From JAFDCJ01 sp049669725 (GTDB lineage Bacteria; Desulfobacterota; Desulfobacteria; Desulfobacterales; JAFDCJ01), in NCBI GenBank assembly GCA_049669725.1, contig JBATKU010000056.1, positions 3,111-67,110 of the forward strand: a DNA stretch of 64,000 nt, in the 5' to 3' direction. Below, in pieces: positions 34,407 through 42,885 of this stretch. Positions within the stretch are counted from its first letter, which is position 1, and every line of letters begins with the position of its first letter. Made by a program: the position numbers and the translations under genes. Below the pieces are notes generated by a model. The model was not told the origin of the DNA, made no database searches, and saw only the letters and a program-made list of their open reading frames with translations.

Positions 34407-36209
34407 ATGAAGACTTGGTTTACATATTTAAAGCAAGGACTGTCGCGCAAGATGCCCGAAGACCGTATCGCCGGCAGTCGCGGCTATGGCGGTCTTAAAG
34501 CCAGTCTGAAAAACCTGTCCCCTTATTTCCAACACCACTGGCGCCGCGGCGTTCTCGGGTGTTTGCTTATTGCAGCGGCTACTTTATTTGCCTTTCCAAC
34601 ACCTTTGATCACCCGCTACCTGGTGGATGATGTCATTTTGGGCGGTCATGCCGGACTGCTGGCGGGAGCAATCCTTTTGCTGGTTGGCTGCCTGGTAGCG
34701 GAAAAGATAGCCCGTCTGCTGGAAGACTTTTATTTTGCACGCTTCGAGCAACAAGTTACCCTAGAAATTCAGGAAGATCTATTTACCCGGATTTTACGAT
34801 TTCCGAAATCCTTTTTTGATGACCAGCAGACCGGGTATCTGCAGTCACGGCTAACAGAAGATGTCGATGGCATACGCTGGTTTTTTTCCAGTACGATCGT
34901 CCATGCCATCGGCAACGCGCTGCGTTTTTTAGGCGGTATGGTATTTTTATTTTATCTGGAGTGGAGGCTTTCCATTGCTGTTTTGATACTTTTACCGGGG
35001 CTTGTTTGGATGATTCGGTTTTTTTCCGGCAGGATTCACCGATTGAGTCATCAAGCCATGGAGCATAAGGCTGAAGTATCCGGTCGCGTTCAGGAATCGT
35101 TGTCTGAGGCCTCTCTTATCAAGGCTTATGCCAATGAGGATCGTATTCGATCTCATCTCATGTCATCTATTAAAAGCGTATTTCAAATTAACCTGGAACA
35201 AAAGGTTGTAAATTCTCTTGCGAGTCTCGCCATTAACTCCATGCCGGGGATCGCACGCATAATCACCCTGGCGGTGGGAGCTTTCTGGATTATTAAAGGG
35301 CAGTGGACCATCGGGTCTTTGCTGGCCTTCCAGGCATACTTATCCTATGTCTTCGGTCCAGCCCAATTTTTAGCCTCTTCTAATCTGCAATTTCAGAAAG
35401 CTCTGGCAGCTCTGGAGCGCGTCTCGGCTCTTTTAGACATTGCACCGGAGGATAATCATGAGTCCGGCCGCAAAGTTGATCAATTAAAAGGTGATATAGA
35501 ATTTAAAAACGTTTCTTTTGGCTACAATGGTTTTGAGTCGGTTCTTAAAGACATCTCGCTTCACATTCGCCCTGGCGAACGGTTGGCCCTTGCTGGTCCC
35601 AGCGGTATCGGGAAAACAACTCTGATTAGTTTGATATTGCAATTTTATCGAACGACAGTCGGGAAAATATATTTCGATGGTCGACCGGCATCTGATTTTA
35701 ATTCCGTTTCATTACGACAACGTATTGGATATGTATCCCAAAACCCGAGAATATTTTCCGGCACTGTTTTAGACAACGTACGCTATGGAAATCCTGATGC
35801 CGGAAAGGAACAAATCGTTCAAGCTGCTAAAATAGCCGGCATTCATGATGATCTCGAAAAGCTGCCGGACGGTTATGAAACCGGCATCGGAGAAAGGGGC
35901 ATTAATCTGTCCGAAGGGCAGAAGCAGCGACTTTCGATTGCCCGGGCCTTGGTTAAGGACCCGGATATTCTTATCCTGGATGAACCGACTTCCGCTCTGG
36001 ATAGCATGACAGAGAAATCCATTTTTGATGCTTTGCCTTCTCAAGTCAAGGACAAAACAGTGCTTGTGGTTTCCCATAGAATATCGACCATTATGCAAGC
36101 GGATCGAATTCTTTTGTTAAATGAAAGTGGTGTAGCTGATATCGGAACCCACGAATCCCTTCTGGAATCCAATGATTACTACAGATCGATTGTTCACTAC
36201 CAGAATTAA
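34407..36209 (+). CDS. ABC exporter (fused membrane and ATPase domains, MsbA-like)
   Basis: A 600-residue half-transporter of the ABCB/MsbA type. An N-terminal cytoplasmic stretch is followed by six membrane segments (about residues 50-325) with the coupling-region text RVQESLSEASLIKAYANEDR. The ATPase has Walker A GPSGIGKTTL, Q-loop YVSQNPRIF, signature LSEGQKQRLSIARAL, Walker B ILILDEPTSALDS and the H-loop VVSHRIS. It lacks a C39 peptidase domain. It leads the radical SAM/protease/nucleotidyltransferase module and could export its product; a lipid-A or EPS-lipid exporter is an alternative. Confidence 0.85.
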   Translation: MKTWFTYLKQGLSRKMPEDRIAGSRGYGGLKASLKNLSPYFQHHWRRGVLGCLLIAAATLFAFPTPLITRYLVDDVILGGHAGLLAGAILLLVGCLVAEKIARLLEDFYFARFEQQVTLEIQEDLFTRILRFPKSFFDDQQTGYLQSRLTEDVDGIRWFFSSTIVHAIGNALRFLGGMVFLFYLEWRLSIAVLILLPGLVWMIRFFSGRIHRLSHQAMEHKAEVSGRVQESLSEASLIKAYANEDRIRSHLMSSIKSVFQINLEQKVVNSLASLAINSMPGIARIITLAVGAFWIIKGQWTIGSLLAFQAYLSYVFGPAQFLASSNLQFQKALAALERVSALLDIAPEDNHESGRKVDQLKGDIEFKNVSFGYNGFESVLKDISLHIRPGERLALAGPSGIGKTTLISLILQFYRTTVGKIYFDGRPASDFNSVSLRQRIGYVSQNPRIFSGTVLDNVRYGNPDAGKEQIVQAAKIAGIHDDLEKLPDGYETGIGERGINLSEGQKQRLSIARALVKDPDILILDEPTSALDSMTEKSIFDALPSQVKDKTVLVVSHRISTIMQADRILLLNESGVADIGTHESLLESNDYYRSIVHYQN

Positions 36210-36232
36210 GGAACTTCAATGTTTAATATGAT

Positions 36233-36290
36233 TTATTCCTTGTTGTTACCCAATACTGCATTACAGCAGTATTCCATCATTCCACTTTGT
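36233..36290 (+). repeat. Degenerate interspersed repeat, copy B
   Basis: TTATTCCTTGTTGTTACCCA and the following ATTCCATCATTCCAC match the minus-strand repeat at 1469-1521 block by block, with diverged bases. A 31-codon frame (36219-36314, AAGGA before its ATG) crosses it, but the repeat origin argues against a real peptide. Confidence 0.45.
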
Positions 36291-36357
36291 ATGAATTGCA
36301 ATAAATCAAATTAAGCACGAAATATTTTCGACTCTCGATAAGTATCAAATAGATAAC

Positions 36358-37542
36358 ATGGAAGAACAAAAATACGGGGACTGGAGTTTAGGGGTTCACC
36401 AAAGACTCTCAGACAAGCGAATACCCCTCGGCGGGTCTATTGAAGTAACCCAGCGCTGCAACAACAAGTGTGTTCATTGCTACAACAATCTTGCTGCCGG
36501 CGATCAAGATGCACGGAAAAAAGAGCTTACGCTTGATGAGCACTGCCGAATTATTGACGAAATAGCAGGATTTGGCTGTTTGTGGTTGCTGTTAACCGGT
36601 GGGGAGATTTTCCTGCGTAAGGACTTCCTCGGCATTTATACTCACGCGAAACAAAAGGGACTTATCATCACCCTGTTTACCAACGGAACCCTAATTACGC
36701 CTGATATCGCCGGTTATCTGGCGCAGTTTCCTCCGTTCTCCATTGAAATCACGCTGTATGGCAATACCAAAGCGACTTATGAATCCATCACAGGTGTCCC
36801 GGGCTCTTTTGATCATTGTATGAAAGGGATTCGTCTTTTAAAGGACCGCAAACTACCCCTTAAATTAAAGACCATGGCCATTGTTCAAAACAAACATGAA
36901 ATTTTTGATATGAAGCGATTTGTTGAAGAAGAGCTTGAGCTTGATTTTAAGTTTGACGCCATGGTCAATCCCCGCCGGAGTTGCTCTCAAAGTCCGCTGG
37001 AGGTCCGCCTAACGCCACGGGAAGTAGTCGAATTAGACCTTGAAGATCCCGGTCGCCTCGCTGAATGGGAGCAATTTGCCGACCGCTTTAACAACCCAAT
37101 GGTGGATCCGGAAAAAGTCGATAAGTTGTATCAATGTGGCGGCGGATTTCAGTCATTTGCCATAGATCCTTTCGGGCGGCTATCGGTGTGTGTGTTGTCA
37201 GGAAATACGTATGATTTGCGCAAGGGGAGTTTCAAAGAAGGTTGGGAGAAATATTTGCTTAGCCTGAGACAGAAAAAAACTACCCGCCAAACTAAATGTT
37301 CTAACTGCCGGATAAAGCCTATGTGCGGCATGTGCCCGGCTAACAGTGAACTGGAATGCCGGGACACCGAAGCCCCGGTAGACTTTTTATGTGAAGTGGC
37401 TCACCTCAGAGCACACGTTTTAGGTCTTAATATAGCGCCTCACGGGGATTGCGAATACTGTCGCAATGGTTGCCGATATGAGGGTATGATGAACACTATT
37501 GAGGATTTAAAAGGGCGCTATGCGATAGGATCTCCGCATTGA
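36358..37542 (+). CDS. Radical SAM/SPASM domain protein, possible peptide maturase
   Basis: A 394-residue protein. The radical SAM cluster motif CNNKCVHCYN (C34, C38, C41) is followed by LLTGGEIFLRKDF, the usual GGE strand, and ITLYGNTKATYESITGVPGS. The C-terminal SPASM-like domain has cysteines at CGGGFQSFAIDPFGRLSVCV (near residue 259) and CSNCRIKPMCGMCP (near 315), then a third group HGDCEYCRNGCRYEG near 364. SPASM proteins usually modify peptides or carbohydrates. It overlaps the protease gene by four bases. The substrate is unknown; context with an ABC exporter, a protease and a PF14907-type protein is RiPP-like. Confidence 0.82.
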   Translation: MEEQKYGDWSLGVHQRLSDKRIPLGGSIEVTQRCNNKCVHCYNNLAAGDQDARKKELTLDEHCRIIDEIAGFGCLWLLLTGGEIFLRKDFLGIYTHAKQKGLIITLFTNGTLITPDIAGYLAQFPPFSIEITLYGNTKATYESITGVPGSFDHCMKGIRLLKDRKLPLKLKTMAIVQNKHEIFDMKRFVEEELELDFKFDAMVNPRRSCSQSPLEVRLTPREVVELDLEDPGRLAEWEQFADRFNNPMVDPEKVDKLYQCGGGFQSFAIDPFGRLSVCVLSGNTYDLRKGSFKEGWEKYLLSLRQKKTTRQTKCSNCRIKPMCGMCPANSELECRDTEAPVDFLCEVAHLRAHVLGLNIAPHGDCEYCRNGCRYEGMMNTIEDLKGRYAIGSPH

Positions 37543-38048
37543 CCATGTTTCCCGAACTAGTAACAGATCTCTTAAAAGATGGCTACAAGGTAAGCTTTAA
37601 CGCCCCCGGCCATAGCATGTATCCAACGATTATGGCCAATGAAACCGTTGTGGTAGGGCCGGTGGAGCCATCGGCTATCCACAAGGGAGATATCCTACTA
37701 TTCCGTTCTAACGGCAGCCTTGTTGCCCATCGGGTCATGGGCATTGTCAAAGATGATAAGGCCAATGAATATGCCACTTTGTTGAAATCATTCTGCCCGG
37801 ATGAGGGGCCAGGCCGCTCCTCTATCCAATCACTCTTCTTTATTCTTCGCGGAGATGCTGCACGAACCTTTGATGAACCCGTTACCTCTGAACAGGTTCT
37901 GGGAAAAGTCATTTCCCTTGAAAGAAACGGCAAAATTATCAATCCTTATAGCCTGAAACATAAACTCACCGGCTGGGCCCACCGCTGGGCCGCCCGTCTG
38001 AAAAGATACCTGTTTTTCTCTCACAATCACAAAAGGATGGTAATTTAA
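37539..38048 (+). CDS. S24/S26-family serine protease (Ser/His type), no membrane anchor
   Basis: A 169-residue protein resembling signal peptidase I core: the serine motif FNAPGHSMYPTIM (S26) and DILLFRSNGSLVAHRVMGI, where the general-base position is His64 as in the ER/archaeal (S26B, SipW-like) branch rather than Lys. A later GDAAR box (RGDAARTFD) fits the signal peptidase D/E-box. No hydrophobic anchor is visible at either end, unlike true signal peptidases, so it may act on a cytoplasmic substrate such as a precursor leader. It is tightly packed between the SPASM and nucleotidyltransferase genes, overlapping both. Confidence 0.75.
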   Translation: MTMFPELVTDLLKDGYKVSFNAPGHSMYPTIMANETVVVGPVEPSAIHKGDILLFRSNGSLVAHRVMGIVKDDKANEYATLLKSFCPDEGPGRSSIQSLFFILRGDAARTFDEPVTSEQVLGKVISLERNGKIINPYSLKHKLTGWAHRWAARLKRYLFFSHNHKRMVI

Positions 38049-39184
38049 TGACAGAGTTTAGCCTGCTCGCAATCGAAAATAAAATTCTGAACTGTTGCGC
38101 GGCCATTGATCCGGATGGAGATCAACTGCAAAAAGTCCGCGGGTATATGTCTGATTCGGTTGATATGGATCGTTTAATCGGCCAGGCGATCATGGATGGA
38201 ATGGGAGGATTGCTCTATAAAAATTTTTTGAAAGCAGGCCTGCTAGAAACGATCAACCCCCGGCACAAGCAAAAGCTCTACACTGTTTACTACCTCACGG
38301 TTCGCAACAACGTCAGGTTTTTGCATGCCTTGAATACTGTCCTGGAGGGTCTCAATCAGGAAGGTATTGATATTGTCCTTTTACAGGGGATGGCTCTTTT
38401 GCATGAGGTCTATCGGGATGTTGGGCTAAGGCCCATGAAGGATATGGATCTGTGGGTTTTGCCCAAAGGGTATCAACTCTTGGCTGCCACTCTGGTCCGC
38501 CAGGGTTTTAGTAGGGACCCTTTGTATCCCAATACCTTTAGAAAGGGCCAAACTGTGCTGGATGTTCACACCCATATTTTATGGGCGGACCGCATCAAAT
38601 CCAGGGCACATCTACTCAGTATGAATCAGGATGAAATTTTTCATAAAGCAGTAGAAGTAAATTTAAATGGCCGCAAGACCTTGTGCCTGAATCGGCAAGA
38701 CCAATTTTTGTACCTGGGCTTGCACGCCCTTAAGCATAACTTTGAGCGCTTGATATGGTTGGTCGATATAAAGTCCCTGGTGGGTGAATGGATAGAGCCT
38801 GACTGGGTCGCGCTGATTGACAGGGCCGATGATTTAGGTCATAGAGAGACGCTGCTTTACATACTTTATCTCCTAAAAAACATTTTTGACATCGGGCTGC
38901 CTGCCGGAATATCTAAGTTTTTAAATAACTGGAAACCGGGTTTCCTGGAAAAAATAATGTTGCACAGAAGGATCAACGGCCGGTCGATTCCCAGCTGGGC
39001 TCAATTAATTTTGATATCCAACGGCAGGAAATTTGGACAACGGTTTTCATTTTTTTGTGAAACCCTTTTTCCCAGGCCGCAGATTTTAAGACAGGTCTTT
39101 GCGAATACCCCCCAACTTAGTGTGCCGCAGCTTTACTGGAAAAGGGTGTTGCAGGTGATTGGGATTCATAGAAGTAATTTCTAA
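38048..39184 (+). CDS. PF14907-type nucleotidyltransferase family protein
   Basis: A 378-residue protein. The signature near residues 110-140 is IVLLQGMALLHEVYRDVGLR followed by PMKDMDLWV, matching the G-x-R-x2-x-D-x-D pattern of this nucleotidyltransferase-fold family (usual LKGxxL here reads LQGMAL). A second conserved region is VLDVHTHILWADR, then FLYLGLHALKHNFERLIWLVDI. Such proteins are seen in lasso-peptide clusters (paeninodin type) and in exosortase/EPS loci, usually with unknown activity. Its ATG shares the last base of the protease stop (TAATG), so translation is coupled. Confidence 0.78.
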   Translation: MTEFSLLAIENKILNCCAAIDPDGDQLQKVRGYMSDSVDMDRLIGQAIMDGMGGLLYKNFLKAGLLETINPRHKQKLYTVYYLTVRNNVRFLHALNTVLEGLNQEGIDIVLLQGMALLHEVYRDVGLRPMKDMDLWVLPKGYQLLAATLVRQGFSRDPLYPNTFRKGQTVLDVHTHILWADRIKSRAHLLSMNQDEIFHKAVEVNLNGRKTLCLNRQDQFLYLGLHALKHNFERLIWLVDIKSLVGEWIEPDWVALIDRADDLGHRETLLYILYLLKNIFDIGLPAGISKFLNNWKPGFLEKIMLHRRINGRSIPSWAQLILISNGRKFGQRFSFFCETLFPRPQILRQVFANTPQLSVPQLYWKRVLQVIGIHRSNF

Positions 39185-39254
39185 ACCCCCTATTAGGCCC
39201 GAGGCTGCGTTTACCCCAATGTTGTTTACCCTCCGGCTTTTGCAACGTTAGCGT

Positions 39255-40505
39255 TTAATTTATCGGAGCAAAATCAATCCGCCTGTTCAAGGCCCTGCCG
39301 GCATCGTTTTCGTTGGAGGCGATATTCCTGGTAGCTCCATATCCCACCGCTTTGAGTCTTTGGGGATCTACTCCTTTGTCGACCATTGATTGCTTTACCG
39401 CCAGGGCGCGTTTTTCAGACAGCATTTGATTGTAACTTTCAGGGCCGATATTATCGGTTTTGCCCTGAATTTCAATTTTCAAGCCGGGGTTCTTTTTTAA
39501 CACGGCAACGATAATTTCCAGCGCAGGGTAGTACTGGGGTTTTATCACAGCGCTGTCAAAATCAAATAAAACATCCGGTGTTGCCCAGCAGCCTTTTTGA
39601 TCGACATCCGCCTGCAGGGGGGTATGGGGGCATTTATCCAGCGGACTCAGAACGCCGTCATTGTCCTCATCCAGTGGGTCGGATTTTTTACTAATCAATT
39701 TGGTGACCACGGGCCCTTTGGGGCAGCCATTTTCATCTACTTTAGATCCCCAGGGGGTATCCGGGCATTTATCTGATTGGTCGGGCACGCCGTCACCGTC
39801 GCCATCTTTTTCGGTGGCCGGAAGACGGTCATATTCCTTTAATACCATTTTGCGGGCGTTAAACTGAACCAATTTTAACCCGGGTTTGGCTATCGTCAGC
39901 CGGGACAAAGAATCCGGCCCAATCATTATCTTATCGAGTTTTAATACCCCCTCGATGATATCCCCGTTGGCCAATAAAACCTTAACCTCTTTTTTCCCAT
40001 CTCCGGTAAACGCAATACGGTTAAAATCTTTCCCTTGATAGGTTGTGGTCATAAAATCGGCTTCAAGCCTGAGTTCAGAATTTATCAATTGGCCGGAAAA
40101 TCGGTCATTGTTTTGAGTGGTAAATATGGTGGTTAAGATGGGATAGCTCGGGCCGCTGGTATCGAGCATAATAGACTTTACGTCTCTACATTCCAGGGTT
40201 TCGCTGGTCCCGGTTTGGAGTTCAATCTGGATATTTTCATTCAGGATGGTACCGTTGAATAGATCATTGTTGATGGTTTGCAGTTTGGCGTCAAGCAGTT
40301 GGCTATCTGACAGCGAGATCGTTTTTAGAAAATCATTTTTAATGATGATTTGCCCGTATGGGCTTTGCAATGCAAAATAGCTGTTCTGCACGGTTCCAAT
40401 CAGCCGGTCTCCATTATGTAGCAAGACCGTATCTCCCTGACTTTTTGCAGTCAAAACAAAAATAGTTAAAATAAGGATTGTTAAGAATGTAACGCCTTGC
40501 CTCAT
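39255..40505 (-). CDS. OmpA-family protein with thrombospondin type-3 repeats
   Basis: A 416-residue exported protein. Signal peptide: MRQGVTFLTILILTIFVLTA. Residues 25-230 hold about four small beta repeats of the form NGDxxxGxV...I (HNGDRLIGTV, FNGTILNEN, NDRFSGQLIN, ANGDIIEGVL). Next come two calcium-type repeats (DGDGDGVPDQSDKCPDTP and DEDNDGVLSPLDKCPHTP). The C-terminal OmpA-like peptidoglycan-binding domain has VLFDFDSAVIKPQYYPAL, GKTDNIG (usual GHTDN) and GRALNRRIDF. The start 40505 has AAGGAG eight bases upstream; a longer in-frame start at 40556 is less likely. It sits convergent to the nucleotidyltransferase gene. Confidence 0.88.
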   Translation of the reverse strand: MRQGVTFLTILILTIFVLTAKSQGDTVLLHNGDRLIGTVQNSYFALQSPYGQIIIKNDFLKTISLSDSQLLDAKLQTINNDLFNGTILNENIQIELQTGTSETLECRDVKSIMLDTSGPSYPILTTIFTTQNNDRFSGQLINSELRLEADFMTTTYQGKDFNRIAFTGDGKKEVKVLLANGDIIEGVLKLDKIMIGPDSLSRLTIAKPGLKLVQFNARKMVLKEYDRLPATEKDGDGDGVPDQSDKCPDTPWGSKVDENGCPKGPVVTKLISKKSDPLDEDNDGVLSPLDKCPHTPLQADVDQKGCWATPDVLFDFDSAVIKPQYYPALEIIVAVLKKNPGLKIEIQGKTDNIGPESYNQMLSEKRALAVKQSMVDKGVDPQRLKAVGYGATRNIASNENDAGRALNRRIDFAPIN

Positions 40506-40555
40506 AACCGTGTCTCCTTCTATCGCTATTGCGAAAAATTCAATTATATCAATCA

Positions 40556-40584
40556 AGTATAGGGGGAAAACTATTAATTGTCAA
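40556..40584 (-). promoter_or_regulatory. Sigma70-like promoter of the ompA-like gene
   Basis: TTGACA (40579-40584) and TATACT (40556-40561) with a 17-bp spacer on the minus strand, about 50 bp before the start codon. The -35 is perfect and the -10 matches 5 of 6. Confidence 0.75.
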
Positions 40585-40650
40585 TTTAAATGTCACTAAC
40601 AGTAAATAGCCGATAACAGCGGGGTGAGTATGAAAAGGCCAATTTGTGTC

Positions 40651-41295
40651 TCAGGATAGAAATGCTATACAGAAGATCGCAAGGTTTCCAAGACAATGAA
40701 TGGTGATCGGCACCAGAAGGTTATTTTCTCTCTCGTAGGCTGCCGCAAACACAATGCCGCCGACAAGCTGAGTAAAGGGCAGACTGCCTGCGGTCAGATG
40801 GGGCAGAACAAATAGAGACGTACTTAAAACGACAGCGGCATAGACACCCCATTGACGAAAAAAGCCGTAAATAATACCGCGAAAAAATATTTCTTCTGTA
40901 ACCGGACCGATGGCACCCCCTACCACAAAGTAGATGGGAACCAGCATTTTAGAGTTGGGCAGGGGCGTAAAAAGCAGTCCTAGTGCATTAATACCGACAG
41001 CGTATAGAACAAGAATCAGAATACCTGCCGCGAATCCAAAACAGGCAGACCAGATCATGCCCTTTGTGATTCCGGCGGATAATTTTTCAGGAGCCAGGCC
41101 GATAGCGCCCACACTTTTTTCGAGTTGAATAACAATGAAAAGCAGCAGAATAATTTCTAATATGCGGGTAAACCCGAGACCCGGCAGAGGAGAGATAAAA
41201 ACTGCAGTAATGATGGGTCGAAAAAATATTTCTACAATCAATACGGCGGCAATTGATACCACTAAGGTTTTCAAGGCAATCTTTTTTGCTTCCAT
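40651..41295 (-). CDS. CPBP-family intramembrane metalloprotease (Abi/CAAX type)
   Basis: A 214-residue polytopic protein. It has the family motifs VTEEIFFRG (E134, E135, R139), FVLPHL (H166) and HCLGN (H200, N204), predicted to form the catalytic site within membrane helices. The family includes CAAX prenyl-protease relatives and bacteriocin-immunity proteins; its substrate here is unknown. Its start lies within the 3' end of the HEAT-repeat gene (25-bp overlap), indicating co-expression. Confidence 0.85.
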   Translation of the reverse strand: MEAKKIALKTLVVSIAAVLIVEIFFRPIITAVFISPLPGLGFTRILEIILLLFIVIQLEKSVGAIGLAPEKLSAGITKGMIWSACFGFAAGILILVLYAVGINALGLLFTPLPNSKMLVPIYFVVGGAIGPVTEEIFFRGIIYGFFRQWGVYAAVVLSTSLFVLPHLTAGSLPFTQLVGGIVFAAAYERENNLLVPITIHCLGNLAIFCIAFLS

Positions 41296-42773
41296 CCAAG
41301 GGACCTTAATGACTTATAAGCATACAACTGGGCGTACCAGTCACGTGATATTTTTATTTTTGCCAATATAGGCTCGATCGCCTGCCGGTTATTTTGCAAA
41401 CCCAATGAATGAAAAGCCATCGAACGGACATTGGTATTTTTATCTTCTAAAAATTTTAACAGTTCAGTATAGGATTTCGGACTCCGGCTGACCGCCAGCG
41501 CAATCACGAGCCAATACCGTTCCTGGGGATGAGGGCTTTTTAGCAACTGGTGATATGAACGGTAGTCTGTGATATCCAGTTTTTTTTGTTGTATGGTTTT
41601 TATGGCTGCTATTCGTATCGACAGATTTTCTGACGCTAAGGCTTCAGGGATGTCCATAATCTGGTGGGTACTGCTCCTATTCGCATGAAAATAGACCAGC
41701 ACAAGAAGCCCGATCATCAGGCATAGGATCGACGCGGTTAGGGACGAACTTTTTCGGCTAAGGAACAATGCTGTCAGGTAATAAAGAACGAAATGAAGAA
41801 TAATATAGATCAAAACTGGAAAGCCTATCAGCAAAGATAGATAGGTAAATTGGCGAAAGGCCCCATGGTGATCTGTTGCTTCTGAATATTTCTGAAGCGT
41901 CTTTTGAGGCTTGGCCAAAAATTGATCTACTTTGATTTGCAAAACCTTTCGATCATCGCCGCTAAAGACAAGATTATCCCCCTTCGGGACTATCTTCAAA
42001 TCCACCCTGGAAATACCCGGCAGTGGTAAATAGTCATGGGCCAGAAGTCTATTTACAAGTTGCTGTTTGAGTCTGGGGTTAGAAATATTTTCCAAGCGGC
42101 ATGTCCTGATAAGCCTCTGATCCAGGGACTTGAAGGACTCCGCCGGATAAAGGGTATAGTTATAATAGAATTGGCTGAACTTTTTGCCAACGTAATTGGT
42201 TAATAGCAGGTTGTCCCTTAAGTCAATAAACAGCTCAGGATTAAATTGCGTAAACCATAAAAGCGCCAGCAAAGGAATGGGGACTAAATGAAGCCATCTC
42301 AGTCTTGGAGTGAATTGAATTGCTCCATGCCTTACCCATCTAGCGGTCAGTAAGAAAAGAGCCGGGGCGATGAACAGAAAGTATGAGGTCGGAAATGGTG
42401 CCAATCCATGAATATTAGAAATCAGCAGGAGTCCGCCCCAGGCTGATAGAAAAACGAATAAGACAAACTTATTTCGCAAAAATAGCCTGGACCAAACCCA
42501 GCCCGCTGTCATACTGCCAAGGGCGATACCGGCCCCGGTACTGCAGGTGAAAAAGAGCCCCCCCAAAAAAGCCGGCCAAAAGCTTAGCAAGCTGTTCATA
42601 ACCATCACATTGGGTATGGCAAGATAGCCTGCATCATCTAAGGCTGAAACTGTATTATACAAATCAATGTTAGACAGATAGACCTGGATGGTGGCCAGAA
42701 TCTGGGCTATCAACAGACCCCAAAAAAGGATACCCGCCGGATGATATGTATGGGTAAGATTAAGCCTGCTCAT
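41271..42773 (-). CDS. Polytopic membrane protein with C-terminal HEAT-like repeats
   Basis: A 500-residue protein not matched to a named family. The N-terminal third has about five membrane segments (for instance GILFWGLLIAQILATIQVYL and PTSYFLFIAPALFLL), then a soluble loop (about 190-320), two more membrane segments, and a C-terminal HEAT-like solenoid (IRIAAIKTIQQKK, PQERYWLVIALAVS, NVRSMAFHSLGLQNN, WYAQLYAYKSLRSLG). HEAT repeats bind proteins, so this may present a partner to the overlapping CPBP protease. No catalytic motif was recognised. Confidence 0.7.
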   Translation of the reverse strand: MSRLNLTHTYHPAGILFWGLLIAQILATIQVYLSNIDLYNTVSALDDAGYLAIPNVMVMNSLLSFWPAFLGGLFFTCSTGAGIALGSMTAGWVWSRLFLRNKFVLFVFLSAWGGLLLISNIHGLAPFPTSYFLFIAPALFLLTARWVRHGAIQFTPRLRWLHLVPIPLLALLWFTQFNPELFIDLRDNLLLTNYVGKKFSQFYYNYTLYPAESFKSLDQRLIRTCRLENISNPRLKQQLVNRLLAHDYLPLPGISRVDLKIVPKGDNLVFSGDDRKVLQIKVDQFLAKPQKTLQKYSEATDHHGAFRQFTYLSLLIGFPVLIYIILHFVLYYLTALFLSRKSSSLTASILCLMIGLLVLVYFHANRSSTHQIMDIPEALASENLSIRIAAIKTIQQKKLDITDYRSYHQLLKSPHPQERYWLVIALAVSRSPKSYTELLKFLEDKNTNVRSMAFHSLGLQNNRQAIEPILAKIKISRDWYAQLYAYKSLRSLGWKQKRLP

Positions 42774-42885
42774 TATTTTCCGTTTTGTTTATGTTCACTT
42801 AAGGTATTATTTTTTCGTAATAAGTACCAAGAGTCAAGCAGAGATTGTTGTGCGCGAGTTTCTATAACGCTTTCAGAATGAGAAT

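Noticed and set aside
34351..34410. A 19-codon frame whose stop overlaps the ABC exporter start (ATGA)
   Set aside because: It has no RBS and most of it lies in the right end of the inverted-repeat element.
36219..36314. A 31-codon frame with an AAGGA RBS between the ABC exporter and SPASM genes, considered as a precursor peptide
   Set aside because: It runs through a dispersed spacer repeat also found at 1469-1521, has no Gly/Cys-rich core or recognisable leader, and shows no sign of coding selection.
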